DNA of 64,000 nucleotides from JAGTVB01 sp964624765. GTDB taxonomy: Bacteria; Pseudomonadota; Gammaproteobacteria; HK1. The DNA lies in assembly GCA_964624765.1 (NCBI GenBank), contig CAZUZO010000002.1:18471-82470 (forward strand), read 5' to 3'. Position numbers and translations under genes: made by a program. Below the pieces are notes generated by a model, which saw nothing but the letters and a program-made list of their open reading frames with translations, made no database searches and was not told the DNA's origin. Within the stretch, counting starts at the first letter, position 1; each line of letters starts with the position of its first letter. Below are positions 33,521 to 42,994 of this stretch, in pieces.

Positions 33521-34507
33521 CTACGACGGTTCGATGGCGGCGAGATGGCGTCCGACGGCAAGCCACGAGCCGATGACCCCGAGGAAGGCTCCGGCCATCC
33601 AGATGCTGAGCAGGGTGTCGGCACTCATGATAGACAGGGAGAAATCGCTGCGATAGAGTGCAGCAAGCCGCTGCACCGGCGCCTGTAGGAGCCCCAAGGA
33701 GATGGCAACGAGTAGGCAAGCGACGATGCCACCCAGGAGTCCGTACCACAGGCCGGTATAGAGAAACGGACGACGGATAAAAGCATCGGTGGCACCGAGG
33801 AGCTTGGCCACCTCGATTTCCTCGCGGCGCTTTTCGACACTGGCCCGGATAGTGCTGCCCACGATGAGCAGCACACCGACACCGAGCAGCACGCCGATCA
33901 CGGTGACCCCGCGTTGTATGAGCTCCAGGATGGCTTGGAGGCGCCGTAACCAGTCGAGGTCGAATTGGGCGACCTCGATCTGCGGTTCCTGGCGCAGGGC
34001 TTTGAGGAGGCGTTCGATGCCGGCGGGGGTGGCGTGCTGCTCAGTCAGTTGCAGCACGAGCACGGCCGGCAGAGGATTTTCATCACCCATTAACTCCAAG
34101 GCGTCCTTGAAGCCGGAAAGCTGACGGTACTCTTGGAAAGCTTGCTCACGGGTGATGACATGAATGGCTATGAGCTCGGGTCGGGCGTTCAGGGTTTTTG
34201 CAAGCGCGGCTGCTTCGGTGTCACTGACCTCGGGTTTTAGGAACACGGAGATCTGCGCCGCATCTTCCCATGCGCGGCTCAGGCCTTGTGCATTGTCGAG
34301 GAGCACCAAGAGGCCCGCTGGGAGTGCCAGCGCGATGCCGATGACCGAGGTGATGAGCAACGTATTGAGAGGGGTATTGGCAAGCTGGCCGAGAGTGTAG
34401 ATCAGGCATTGGGAATGCCAAAGCGCCCAGCCGGTGAGCCGCTTTTCGATCCAGCTCGGGGGCCGACTGCGGGGCGAACCCGCTCGTGCCGAGGCCGTTC
34501 TCCTCAT
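33521..34507 (-). CDS. ftsX: Cell division protein FtsX
   Basis: 328 residues. Membrane partner of FtsE in the divisome ABC-like complex, which activates septal amidases. One helix near the N-terminus (LITSVIGIALALPAGLLVLL), the periplasmic extracellular loop (ISVFLKPEVSDTEAAALAKT), then three C-terminal helices with the conserved EIEVAKLLGATDAFIRRPFL motif. The start overlaps the ftsE stop by four bases. rpoH, which often follows ftsX, is not downstream here. Confidence 0.94.
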   Translation of the reverse strand: MRRTASARAGSPRSRPPSWIEKRLTGWALWHSQCLIYTLGQLANTPLNTLLITSVIGIALALPAGLLVLLDNAQGLSRAWEDAAQISVFLKPEVSDTEAAALAKTLNARPELIAIHVITREQAFQEYRQLSGFKDALELMGDENPLPAVLVLQLTEQHATPAGIERLLKALRQEPQIEVAQFDLDWLRRLQAILELIQRGVTVIGVLLGVGVLLIVGSTIRASVEKRREEIEVAKLLGATDAFIRRPFLYTGLWYGLLGGIVACLLVAISLGLLQAPVQRLAALYRSDFSLSIMSADTLLSIWMAGAFLGVIGSWLAVGRHLAAIEPS

Positions 34508-35178
34508 CGGTTTCCCCGCAGGTCGGGTTCTACCAGTATGCCATGCTTGAGAGTCATGAGACGATGCCCCATACCGCCGATGAGGTTGAGATCGTGGCTG
34601 GCAATGAGCACTGTGACGCCAAAGTGATTAAAGCGCTCGAATAGGCTCATGATCTCGCGGGACAATTCCGGATCGAGGTTGCCTGTCGGCTCGTCGGCGA
34701 GCAAGATTGCGGGTTTATTGACGACTCCCCGCGCGATGCCGACGCGCTGCTGCTCACCGCTCGAAAGGGTAATGGGGTTCAGCCTTTCCTTACCGAGTAG
34801 CCCGACTTTGTCCAACGCCGCCCGCACGCGCCGACCAACGTCCTGTGGCGGATAGCCGGCAATGACCAGTGGCAGTGCCACGTTATCAAACACCGTGCGA
34901 TCCATGAGCAGCCGGTGGTTCTGAAATACCACGCCGATGTGGCGCCGGAAATAAGGGATGCGCCGTGGGCTCATACGGTTCAGGTTTTCGCCGCCGACGA
35001 TGATGTGGCCGCGTGTGACCCGCTCGATGAGAGCGATGAGGCGCAGTACCGTGGTTTTGCCTGCACCCGAATGGCCGGTCAGGAAGGCCATCTCGCCGCG
35101 GGCTAGCTCAAAGCTCACTCCCCGTAGCGCCTCATAGCCGTTCGGGTAGCGTTTGCTGACCTCGTGGAAGCGGATCAT
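34504..35178 (-). CDS. ftsE: Cell division ATP-binding protein FtsE
   Basis: 224 residues from the ATG at 35178 (MIRFHEVSKRYPNGYEALRG), the usual FtsE N-terminus; a longer frame upstream runs into ftsY and is not used. Walker A is GHSGAGKTT, signature LSSGEQQRVGIARG, Walker B AILLADEPTGNLDPELS. It forms the ATPase half of the FtsEX complex. It lies 70 bases after ftsY and overlaps ftsX, in the usual ftsY-ftsE-ftsX order. Confidence 0.96.
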   Translation of the reverse strand: MIRFHEVSKRYPNGYEALRGVSFELARGEMAFLTGHSGAGKTTVLRLIALIERVTRGHIIVGGENLNRMSPRRIPYFRRHIGVVFQNHRLLMDRTVFDNVALPLVIAGYPPQDVGRRVRAALDKVGLLGKERLNPITLSSGEQQRVGIARGVVNKPAILLADEPTGNLDPELSREIMSLFERFNHFGVTVLIASHDLNLIGGMGHRLMTLKHGILVEPDLRGNR

Positions 35179-35248
35179 GGGGTTTGTAGCGGCGCGTGCG
35201 GCCAATTGGTTCAGCCCGGCGTCGCGCAGGCGAAAGAAATTCGGATCG

Positions 35249-36223
35249 TTATCGGTCGAACAAGGCGTCCACGAACTCCGGGGCATTGAAGGCACGAAGA
35301 TCCTCCACCGATTCTCCCACCCCGATGAAGCGGATCGGCAGCGCCAGTTCGCGGGCAATCGCCAGCACGATGCCTCCTTTAGCGGTGCCGTCGAGCTTAG
35401 TGAGCGCGATGCCGGAGACTTGGACGGCTTGGTGGAATTGTCGCGCCTGCGCGAGGGCGTTTTGCCCGGTGCCGGCATCGAGCACCAGCAGCGTCTCGTG
35501 GGGAGCGCTGGGATCGAGCTTGGTTATCACACGCCGCACTTTCTTGAGCTCCTCCATAAGATTGACCTGGGTATGGAGCCGGCCTGCCGTATCGGCGATC
35601 AGAACGTCAAATCCACGCGCCTTGGCAGAATGCACCGCGTCATAGACCACCGAGGCGGAATCGGCGCCGATCTGCTGCGCGACGACCGGTGTGCCTACGC
35701 GCTGACCCCACGCTTGTAGTTGTTCGATGGCAGCGGCGCGAAAAGTATCACCGGCGGCGAGCAGGACACTATGCCCTTCGGCCCGTAGGCGGCCGGCTAG
35801 TTTGCCGATGGTGGTCGTCTTGCCCGTACCGTTGACTCCTACCATCAGAATCACGAAGGGTTTCGGCCCATCGTCCGGTAAGGTAAGCGGTTGCGTGACG
35901 GGTTCCAGGATAGCCAGCATGTTCTCCCGCAGCGCGTTGAATACCGCATCTGGATCGGCGAGCTGTTTGCGGGCCAGCCGCCGAGAAAGGTCGGCGACGA
36001 TTTGAGTGGTTGCCGCGATCCCCACGTCGGCGGAGAGCAGGAGATCCTCGATGTCCTCGACGATCTCCCCGCTGACGGCGCGCTGGCGCGTGAAAAGCTC
36101 GCTGAGGCGAGCCGTCAGGCCAGTTCGGGTGCGTTTTAAGGCATCCCGCAAACGCCCGAATCGGCGCCTACCGGAGCCGCTTTGGTCATCGAGTTGCTGA
36201 GTGCGGTCTTTACGCCGAAACAT
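35249..36223 (-). CDS. ftsY: Signal recognition particle receptor FtsY
   Basis: 324 residues from the ATG at 36223 (MFRRKDRTQQLDD). SRP-dependent GTPase at the inner membrane. The acidic A domain is very short and basic at the start. The NG domain has GVNGTGKTTTIGKLA, DTAGRLHTQ and TKLDGTAKGG, all intact. It is divergent from the first M16 peptidase gene with about 67 bases between starts, so both promoters lie in a compact region. Confidence 0.95.
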   Translation of the reverse strand: MFRRKDRTQQLDDQSGSGRRRFGRLRDALKRTRTGLTARLSELFTRQRAVSGEIVEDIEDLLLSADVGIAATTQIVADLSRRLARKQLADPDAVFNALRENMLAILEPVTQPLTLPDDGPKPFVILMVGVNGTGKTTTIGKLAGRLRAEGHSVLLAAGDTFRAAAIEQLQAWGQRVGTPVVAQQIGADSASVVYDAVHSAKARGFDVLIADTAGRLHTQVNLMEELKKVRRVITKLDPSAPHETLLVLDAGTGQNALAQARQFHQAVQVSGIALTKLDGTAKGGIVLAIARELALPIRFIGVGESVEDLRAFNAPEFVDALFDR

Positions 36224-36290
36224 GAGTGGGAAACGAATCTTGGCTATGGTGGTCCGATAGTGGGGTTGTTGACGACAAGGTGATCGTAAC

Positions 36291-37691
36291 ATGTTTAAGT
36301 GTTGGGTTGGGGTCTGCAAGCAACCCCTGGCTTTCCTCCTGGCAACGACGATGGCATGGGCAGCCCCGCTGGTATTTGCCGAAGAGGCCGAAGAGGCCGG
36401 AGCGGTACAGGAGTTCGTGCTGAAGAACGGTCTCAAGGTCATCGTCAAAAAAGATCATCGCGCTCCGGTTGTGGTCACGCAAGTTTGGTATAAGGTCGGG
36501 TCAGGCCATGAGCATGGGGGTATTACCGGAATTTCGCACATGTTGGAACATATGATGTTCAAGGGCACCCACAAGTTTGGGCCAGGAGAATTTTCACGCA
36601 TCATCGCCGAGGAAGGGGGTCGCGAGAACGCTTTTACGAGCTACGATTACACGGCCTACTTCCAGAGTCTGGAGAAAAGTCGACTAGAGGTGAGCTTCGA
36701 GCTAGAAGCGGATCGGATGCAAAATCTCAAGCTATCGTCGGAAGCGCTGGCCTTGGAAAAGCAGGTGGTGATGGAGGAACGGCGATTGCGTACCGATGAT
36801 GATCCACAAAGCCTCAGCATGGAGCACTTTCGGGCGGTGGCGTTCAAGAATAGCCCCTATCGGAACCCCATCATCGGGTGGATGACAGACATCGAAAGCT
36901 ATCGGATCGAGGATCTGGAAAGCTGGTACCGTCAGTGGTATGCCCCCAATAATGCCGTGGTGGTAGTGGTAGGGGATGTGGACCCAATGCAGGTCAAGGT
37001 GCTGGCCGACAAGCACTTTGGCCCGTTACCTGCGGCAGACCTGCAGGCGATCAAGCCTCGCCGGGAAGTCTCTCAACTGGGTCCCCAGCGTATCAAGATC
37101 TACCGTCCAGCGCAGGTGTCTTACCTGTTGCTGGGCTACCAGGTGCCCTCTGTGGCCACTGCCGAGATCGATTGGGAACCCTATGCCCTCATGGTACTGG
37201 CGGCCGTCTTCGACGGAAACGATGGGGCGCGGTTCAGCAAGAACCTGGTGCGCGGTCGGCACCTGGCGGCCGAACTGACGGTGGATTACGGCCTCTATGA
37301 CCGCGAGTCTACTTTATTTGTCATCGCCGGACGCCCGACTCCGGGAACGGAGGTCGATGCCCTCGAGGCCGCTATCCGGGAGGAGATTGCCGGCGTGCAA
37401 CGGGAGGTGGTGAGCGACGAGGAACTGGAACGGATCAAGATCCGGGTGGTTGCCGAGGACGTTTACGCGAGGGATTCACTGTTTTATGAGGCGCTGCAGC
37501 TGGGGCAATTGGAGGCAGTCGGTTTGGGTTGGCAACGCCGTGAGGAGTTTGTCGATCGAATCAAATCAGTGACCGTCGAACAGGTGCAAGCCGTGGCCAA
37601 CAAATACCTCCTGGAGCAAGGCTCGACGGTGGCGGTACTGAAACCGCAGGCCCTACAGGAACCAACGGAATCAAAGAACGGTAACCGATAG
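36291..37691 (+). CDS. M16 family zinc peptidase, catalytic subunit
   Basis: 466 residues with a signal peptide (PLAFLLATTMAWAAPLVFAE), so it is exported to the periplasm. The inverted zinc motif HXXEH is present as ISHMLEHMMFKGTHKFG, with the third ligand Glu about 75 residues on (SFELEADRMQNL). It is directly followed by a paralogue without the zinc motif, the typical active/inactive pair. Target peptides are unknown. Start chosen for the signal peptide; ATG at 36291. Confidence 0.93.
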   Translation: MFKCWVGVCKQPLAFLLATTMAWAAPLVFAEEAEEAGAVQEFVLKNGLKVIVKKDHRAPVVVTQVWYKVGSGHEHGGITGISHMLEHMMFKGTHKFGPGEFSRIIAEEGGRENAFTSYDYTAYFQSLEKSRLEVSFELEADRMQNLKLSSEALALEKQVVMEERRLRTDDDPQSLSMEHFRAVAFKNSPYRNPIIGWMTDIESYRIEDLESWYRQWYAPNNAVVVVVGDVDPMQVKVLADKHFGPLPAADLQAIKPRREVSQLGPQRIKIYRPAQVSYLLLGYQVPSVATAEIDWEPYALMVLAAVFDGNDGARFSKNLVRGRHLAAELTVDYGLYDRESTLFVIAGRPTPGTEVDALEAAIREEIAGVQREVVSDEELERIKIRVVAEDVYARDSLFYEALQLGQLEAVGLGWQRREEFVDRIKSVTVEQVQAVANKYLLEQGSTVAVLKPQALQEPTESKNGNR

Positions 37692-37702
37692 GACGAAGCC
37701 TC

Positions 37703-39097
37703 ATGTACATCCAATTCCTTTGGCCGGTGCTGTTGGCTTTGGCTCTCCTGAGCGGCCCCACTTTCGCTACACCGACCATTCAGCATTGGACCACAGCCAA
37801 TGGCGCCCGAGTGTACTTCGTGGCTGCCCACGAGCTGCCTCTGGTGGACATGAGGCTGGTATTCGATGCCGGTAGCGCTCGCGACCAGGACCTTCCGGGG
37901 CTAGCACGGTTCACGAATTTGATGCTGCAAGAGGGTGCCGGCCCCCATGATGCGGATACCGTTGCGGAGCGTCTAGCGGCGTTAGGTGCCGAGCTGACTA
38001 CCGACTCGGGACGGGACATGGCCTGGGTCAGCCTGCGGGTTTTGAGTGATCCGGTGGTTCGGGATCCAGCCGTTGAGCTGCTGGGGCTGATCGCCGCCCA
38101 ACCCGCTTTGACAGCGGAAGCGCTGAGGCGGGTGCGCGGACAGCTGCTCGTAAAGTTGCGAGCCGAGCAACAATCCCCGGCCGATGTGGCCAGTCGTGCC
38201 TTCTACACCCATGTTTTTGGCGATCACCCCTACGCATTGCCACCGAGCGGGACGGAGGCGAGCATTTCGGCCATCGAGGTGTCTGATCTAAAGCGATTTC
38301 ACCAGCGCTACTATGTGAGCCAAAACACGGTGGTGGTGATCGTCGGTGATCTGGATCGGGCACAGGCAGAGTTGCTGGCTACCAGGGCCGTTGCCAAGCT
38401 TTCTTCAGGTGAGCCTGCCTCGGCACTGCCCGCAGCGCCTTCCGTCGAGGCGTCGAGCGAGCGTTCTATCGACTTCCCCTCGGCGCAAACACATATTCTC
38501 GTGGGCCAACCCGCCATATCGCGGCTGCATGACGATTACTATGCGCTTTATGTGGGCAATCACGTCCTTGGAGGCGGGGGCCTCGTATCGTTGCTATTCG
38601 AAGAGATACGGGCACGTCGAGGGTTAGCCTACAGCGTGGGGAGCTACGTCATCCCGATGCGCGCCGAAGGACCTTACATTATGGGTTTGCAGACGCAAGG
38701 AGAGCAGGCGGCCAAGGCCGTGGAGTTGATGCGGGGGTTGCTGAAGGATTTTGTGAAAAAGGGTCCGACAGCGGAACAGCTGCAAGCGGCGAAGAAAAAC
38801 ATCACCGGCGGTTTTCCCCTTCGCCTCGACAGCAATCACAAGATACTGGGCCATGTGGCCACTATCGGTTTCTACGGATTGCCACTTGATCACCTTGACA
38901 CGTTTTCTGCGCGTATCGACGCGGTCACGGTGGAGGACGTGCGCAGCGTTTTTGCCCGCCATATCGATCCGCAGCGGTTGGTCACCGTCATGGTCGGACC
39001 GAGCGGAGGCGCAAGTGTCCCATCGTCCAAGGCTAGGGAAGTCGGTATTCCGGCTAACCACGGACATTCGATCCCGAGGGATTTCATCGAGCAGTGA
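37703..39097 (+). CDS. M16 family peptidase, non-catalytic subunit
   Basis: 464 residues with a signal peptide (FLWPVLLALALLSGPTFAT). At the place of HXXEH it reads GLARFTNLMLQEGAG, so no zinc can bind. The remainder is typical M16: GLAYSVGSYVIPMRAEGPY and HVATIGFYGLPLDHLDTF. It probably forms a heterodimer with the upstream protein and supplies the second half of the chamber. Its stop codon TGA is exactly the left flank of a family B element. Confidence 0.92.
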   Translation: MYIQFLWPVLLALALLSGPTFATPTIQHWTTANGARVYFVAAHELPLVDMRLVFDAGSARDQDLPGLARFTNLMLQEGAGPHDADTVAERLAALGAELTTDSGRDMAWVSLRVLSDPVVRDPAVELLGLIAAQPALTAEALRRVRGQLLVKLRAEQQSPADVASRAFYTHVFGDHPYALPPSGTEASISAIEVSDLKRFHQRYYVSQNTVVVIVGDLDRAQAELLATRAVAKLSSGEPASALPAAPSVEASSERSIDFPSAQTHILVGQPAISRLHDDYYALYVGNHVLGGGGLVSLLFEEIRARRGLAYSVGSYVIPMRAEGPYIMGLQTQGEQAAKAVELMRGLLKDFVKKGPTAEQLQAAKKNITGGFPLRLDSNHKILGHVATIGFYGLPLDHLDTFSARIDAVTVEDVRSVFARHIDPQRLVTVMVGPSGGASVPSSKAREVGIPANHGHSIPRDFIEQ

Positions 39098-39238
39098 GAG
39101 CTTGTGAAAAAACCTGCTACACAGCCCGATAGCGGCGTTGGGCGGTGCTCGCTCCTCGCCTATCTATTTGATATGTCTCGTCGCTGCGCGCCGTCCGCCT
39201 TGCTTTCGTGCCGCTCGCGACGGTTTTTTCACAAGCTC
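39098..39238 (+). repeat. Family B element, most intact copy, with TGA target repeats
   Basis: The terminal inverted repeats GAGCTTGTGAAAAAACC and GGTTTTTTCACAAGCTC are perfect over 17 bp. TGA lies on both sides (39095-39097 and 39239-39241); the left TGA is the stop codon of the M16 gene. The interior has TGCTACACAGCCCGATAGCG, then TCGCTCCTCGCCTATC, and the right half CCGTCCGCCTTGC. The whole can fold as one long hairpin with T-runs at the right end, so it may also work as a terminator. Confidence 0.88.
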
Positions 39239-39294
39239 TGAGTGCTGAGCCAAACCGGTGTCGCCGTGCGAAAAGTGTGTCGCCCGCAGGGGAA

Positions 39295-39897
39295 ATGTCG
39301 GTGAAACGGCAGGCCTCGGGCCGAGTCCGCATTATTGCGGGTCAATGGAAAAGAAGACATCTCGTATTTCCGGCGCGCCCGGCGCTACGCCCGACACCCG
39401 ATCGCGTCCGAGAAACGCTGTTCAACTGGCTCGGGCCGCAGGTGCAAGGCGCACGCTGTTTGGATCTCTTTGCCGGGAGCGGTGCGCTTGGCTTTGAGGC
39501 AGCCTCGCGAGGGGCGAGCCATGTGGTGATGGTGGAGCGAGATGAGGCTCTGATCCACTACCTCAGCGCGCAAGCCCTGGCCCTGGATGCGAACAATGTG
39601 GCAGTGATGGGCGAGGACGTTTTGCGTTGGTTGCAACGCAAGCGCCCGGTAGCACTGGCACCATTCGACCTGGTATTCATCGATCCGCCGTTTAGGAGCG
39701 AGCTTTGGACGCTGCTGTGTGGCTATTTGGAGCAGGGCAGCTGGCTCCAAGATGGGGCGCTGGTATACCTAGAGAGGCCTTGGAGTAGGGCGCAGCCAGT
39801 ATTACCCGCCAACTGGGGCTTGACACGGTCCGGACGCGCTGGCCAAGTCGGTTATTATCTGTGCAGGCGATGCCCAGGGCCTCGCGTTTCCGATTGA
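39295..39897 (+). CDS. rsmD: 16S rRNA (guanine-966-N2)-methyltransferase RsmD
   Basis: 200 residues from the ATG at 39295 with GGGGAA upstream. SAM-binding motif LDLFAGSGALGFEAASRGA and catalytic motif FIDPPF (DPPF) mark the family, with the N-terminal RIIAGQWKRRHLVFPA and RPTPDRVRETLFNWL characteristic of RsmD. An upstream ATG at 39208 falls inside a family B repeat and is rejected as the start. It precedes coaD and ferredoxin, a common order. Confidence 0.94.
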   Translation: MSVKRQASGRVRIIAGQWKRRHLVFPARPALRPTPDRVRETLFNWLGPQVQGARCLDLFAGSGALGFEAASRGASHVVMVERDEALIHYLSAQALALDANNVAVMGEDVLRWLQRKRPVALAPFDLVFIDPPFRSELWTLLCGYLEQGSWLQDGALVYLERPWSRAQPVLPANWGLTRSGRAGQVGYYLCRRCPGPRVSD

Positions 39898-39958
39898 TGT
39901 TGCGTACTCTACCCTACCGCCTTAATTTTGGTCAGCCCTGGCTTTGGAGCACAGACCC

Positions 39959-40444
39959 ATGCAGGAAACCGCGATCTATCCAGGCACGTTTGACCCGATC
40001 ACCAATGGTCATGTGGATCTCGTACATCGCGCTTCGCGTCTTTTTCGTTACGTTATCTTGGCGGTCGCGAAAAGCGCGGCGAAGACTCCGACTTTTCCCC
40101 TGGAGCGCCGCGTTGCCCTAGCGGAAACCGTCCTCGGTGGTGTTCGCAATGTGCGAGTGATCGGTTTCGATGGCTTGCTCGCCGACTGTGCTCGAGAGCA
40201 GGGCGCGACGGTCATGGTGCGAGGACTGCGGGCAGTCTCAGACTTCGAGCACGAATTTCAGCTGGCCACCATGAACCGCAAGTTGGCGCCTGAGATGGAA
40301 ACCATCTTCTTAACTCCTGACGAAGGTTTCACCTATATCTCATCAAGCCTGGTACGTGAGATTGCCCTGCTGGGCGGGGATGTGGGGCCGTTCGTACCGG
40401 CGGTCGTCAAGGCGGCTTTACGAGAGATTCGGGGGAATCGTTAG
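39959..40444 (+). CDS. coaD: Phosphopantetheine adenylyltransferase CoaD
   Basis: 161 residues. Penultimate step of coenzyme A synthesis. The nucleotidyltransferase motif is YPGTFDPITNGHVD, and VMVRGLRAVSDFEHEFQL and TYISSSLVREIA are the expected further signatures. ATG at 39959 chosen because it begins MQETAIYPGTF, as in homologues. About 60 bases after rsmD and 70 before the ferredoxin. Confidence 0.96.
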   Translation: MQETAIYPGTFDPITNGHVDLVHRASRLFRYVILAVAKSAAKTPTFPLERRVALAETVLGGVRNVRVIGFDGLLADCAREQGATVMVRGLRAVSDFEHEFQLATMNRKLAPEMETIFLTPDEGFTYISSSLVREIALLGGDVGPFVPAVVKAALREIRGNR

Positions 40445-40513
40445 GGGATGACTTGCCCCTATCCTTGGGGATCGCCTGTTCCAGGCCATCTGCTTGACGG
40501 TGAGGCTAAGGCT

Positions 40514-40786
40514 ATGGCGTTGTTGATTACTGATGAATGCATCAACTGCGATGTATGCGAGCCAGAGTGCCCAAACGGTGCCATTTCTCCGGGTGAGGAG
40601 TTTTACGTCATCGACGCGTCGCTTTGTACCGAATGTATCGGACACTTCGAGACCTCCCAATGCGTGGAAGTCTGTCCGGTCGATTGCATCATTGTGGATC
40701 CTCGATGCCGGGAGAGCCCAGAGGAACTCTACCAAAAGTATCTGCAGCTGACCGGGCTCCGGGAAAAGGCACAGACCTCAGACTGA
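40514..40786 (+). CDS. 4Fe-4S ferredoxin, YfhL family
   Basis: 90 residues. Two cluster-binding sets are present: CINCDVCEPECPNGAIS and CTECIGHFETSQCVEVCPVDCI, the second with the extended spacing of the YfhL/Allochromatium-type ferredoxin. ATG at 40514 begins MALLITDECINCD, the usual N-terminus; a frame from 40448 is not needed. Placed between coaD and mutM as in many gammaproteobacteria. Its redox partner is unknown. Confidence 0.94.
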   Translation: MALLITDECINCDVCEPECPNGAISPGEEFYVIDASLCTECIGHFETSQCVEVCPVDCIIVDPRCRESPEELYQKYLQLTGLREKAQTSD

Positions 40787-40853
40787 TTTTGGCGGTCGGT
40801 GAAGGGCGTCTCTGGGCAGGCAGTATGCTCTCTTCAGTGGGGCGATGACGTGC

Positions 40854-41669
40854 TTAGCGCTGGCAGTGAGGGCAATAGAAGCTAGAACGTTGCCCGATGC
40901 GGGCATGCAGGAGGGTTCGTCCGCAGCCTTCGCAGGCTTGCCCGCTGCGGCCGTACACCCGTAGACTTTGGCTAAAGTAACCAGGTTGGCCGATGCTGTT
41001 GACAAAGTCACGCAAGCTGGTGCCGCCAGCCGCGATGGCATCTTCTAAGACCTGCTTGATGGCGATGCTCAGGCGCTCATAGCGCGGCTTGGAGATCCGA
41101 TGCACAGGACGGGCAGGATGAATCCCTGCTAGGTAGAGCGCTTCATTGGCGTATATATTACCGATCCCCGCGACCACTTGACTGTCCATGATGAACGACT
41201 TGATGGCCATTCGTCGGCCTCGCGATCGATGGTGCAGGTACTGACCATGGAACGGGTCGCTGAATGGCTCCGGGCCCAGTTTGGCGATGAGGGGATGGGT
41301 GCGGACATCCCTCCTCGTCCATAGGATCGCGCCGAATCGGCGCGGATCCCGTAGCCGTACACAGTGACCGTTTTTTAGCACCAGATCGACATGGTCGTGT
41401 TGGTTGGGTGATGAGCCCAACTCCGCCATGCGCAGGCTTCCGGACATTCCCAGATGAATGATGACGGTGCCGTCGGGGGTTCTGAGCAGAAGGTATTTGG
41501 CGCGGCGGTCGACTTGCTCAATGGTCAGGCCAGGTAGTTCCAGCGCCAGCTCCGTGGGTACCGGCCAGCGCAATCTTGGCTGCCTAACGTTTACCGCAAC
41601 GATTTGCTGCTGGGTCAGGAAAGGGGAGAGTCCGCGACGGGTTATTTCAACTTCTGGAAGCTCAGGCAT
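40854..41669 (-). CDS. mutM: Formamidopyrimidine-DNA glycosylase MutM
   Basis: 271 residues. Removes 8-oxoguanine and formamidopyrimidines. The N-terminus MPELPEVE supplies Pro2 and the catalytic Glu3. The helix-two-turn-helix segment includes VVAGIGNIYANEALYLAGIHP, and the C-terminal zinc finger is CEGCGRTLLHARIGQRSSFYCPHC with four cysteines. All catalytic and lesion-recognition residues are intact. The gene is convergent with the ferredoxin gene. Confidence 0.96.
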   Translation of the reverse strand: MPELPEVEITRRGLSPFLTQQQIVAVNVRQPRLRWPVPTELALELPGLTIEQVDRRAKYLLLRTPDGTVIIHLGMSGSLRMAELGSSPNQHDHVDLVLKNGHCVRLRDPRRFGAILWTRRDVRTHPLIAKLGPEPFSDPFHGQYLHHRSRGRRMAIKSFIMDSQVVAGIGNIYANEALYLAGIHPARPVHRISKPRYERLSIAIKQVLEDAIAAGGTSLRDFVNSIGQPGYFSQSLRVYGRSGQACEGCGRTLLHARIGQRSSFYCPHCQR

Positions 41670-42427
41670 CGGGTGTGATCTGCCTGCGGCATCTGGGCCG
41701 CTTGCTCTTTATGAGGTGGACTGTACTCACGGGCTGATGTCAAAGACCAGGGCATAATGGGTAGGCTCGCTTGGTCTAGGTTAGCTGGTTTATCGCCGTG
41801 GGTCATCTCGGCCATTTGCTTACCTTTGCCGTTGGTTCCGACATCTGCCGCATACACCCTTGCACCGCGATGGGTTTGGCTGCCGAAGGCTTGGGGGTGA
41901 GGCGCTGCAAAAAGATGGCTTAGGGAAATGATGAAGATCGCCGATTTAGCACCTCGGCATAAACTGGGGCGAGGAGGATTCGGAAGCGGTCAAAACGATA
42001 TCGCAGACCTCTAGCACATGAGAGCTGCGCAGATTGTCGCTTGTGCTTTGGTGGCAGTGTTGGATACTCTTAGAGGGCACCCCGTGGCCAGCTGAAGGAT
42101 TCTTTCGGGTGTGGTCTTGGTGGCTGTGGCTCTCGTCCATCCATTTAACCTAAGAGGGGAGAGTGCAGAATAGTGAGTGCTTGGAGTTGCCCCCACGAGA
42201 TTCGATGTGGATGTATGAGGGTTAAGGGGAGGGCCTGTGATCCGGGGATGAAAGGCTGTGTGCTTTATGGACGGTTCTTTTTCAGCAACGAAGCAAAGAA
42301 CCGTCGTCAGAGGACGGGGCCGCAGGATCAAGGGGAGGGGAGTAAACAGCAGCGCAAGCTGTTGTAGCATCGATCGATCAGAGGGATCCCTGGACATCGC
42401 CTGCTGCAGGTGTGCTTATCGAAAAAC
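41670..42427. other. Gene-free stretch between mutM and slp
   Basis: About 760 bases between divergent genes. Frames are short on both strands, and none is convincing. At 41868-41935 there is a family C-like half (GGCTGCCGAAGGCTTGGGGG with an AAATGATGAAGATCG ending) that matches the right arm of the palindrome at 1828-1893. Near the slp start a weak hairpin AACAGC/GCTGTT lies at 42345-42363. Confidence 0.6.
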
Positions 42428-42994
42428 ATGACGCTGGTGCGCACATCTTTCCACACTCAAACGTTCTGGCTAGGAGCGTTGGTGGCCGTGTCCCTTTTTC
42501 TCGGGGGATGCGCAACTCGAGTTCCTGCTCCACTGCGTGATATCCCCTCCCCGGAAGTGAGTGTAGCCCAGGTAAGGCAAGATACTGAGAAATTTATCGG
42601 CACACGCGTTCGATGGGGGGGCAGTATAGCAGTCGTCGAAAACCGTTCCTCGGAAACGCTAATAGAGATCGTTTCTCAGCCGCTGGATCGCGATGGCCGG
42701 CCACAGCTTACTCGCGCGACGGGTGGTCGGTTCCTTGCCGAGTTCCCGGACTTCCTCGATCCCTTGATCTATGGGGAGAGGCGTCAGCTCACTGTCGTGG
42801 GCACTCTTCGGGGGGAAGTGACGCGAAGGATCGGTGACTATGAGTACGCCTTTCCGGTCGTGGCAGTCGAATCCCATTACCTTTGGGAACGGGTGACTTA
42901 CCCCTCCCCAGCCCCCATTGACTGGTGGCGATACGATTGCTGGCCGTATCCCTACTCTCGATATGCTTGGCCCTTTGGCCCCTATTGCTGGTAG
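42428..42994 (+). CDS. slp: Slp family outer membrane lipoprotein
   Basis: 188 residues. A lipoprotein signal with lipobox LGGC (VAVSLFLGGCATRVP) is followed by the Slp/YeaY domain: VSVAQVRQDTEKFIGTRVRWGGSIAVVEN, then RGEVTRRIGDYEYAFPVVAVESHYLW. The C-terminal tail is rich in Trp, Tyr and Pro. In E. coli, Slp accumulates on starvation and aids stress resistance. The gene stands alone. ATG at 42428; a GTG at 42410 is a possible earlier start. Confidence 0.9.
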   Translation: MTLVRTSFHTQTFWLGALVAVSLFLGGCATRVPAPLRDIPSPEVSVAQVRQDTEKFIGTRVRWGGSIAVVENRSSETLIEIVSQPLDRDGRPQLTRATGGRFLAEFPDFLDPLIYGERRQLTVVGTLRGEVTRRIGDYEYAFPVVAVESHYLWERVTYPSPAPIDWWRYDCWPYPYSRYAWPFGPYCW

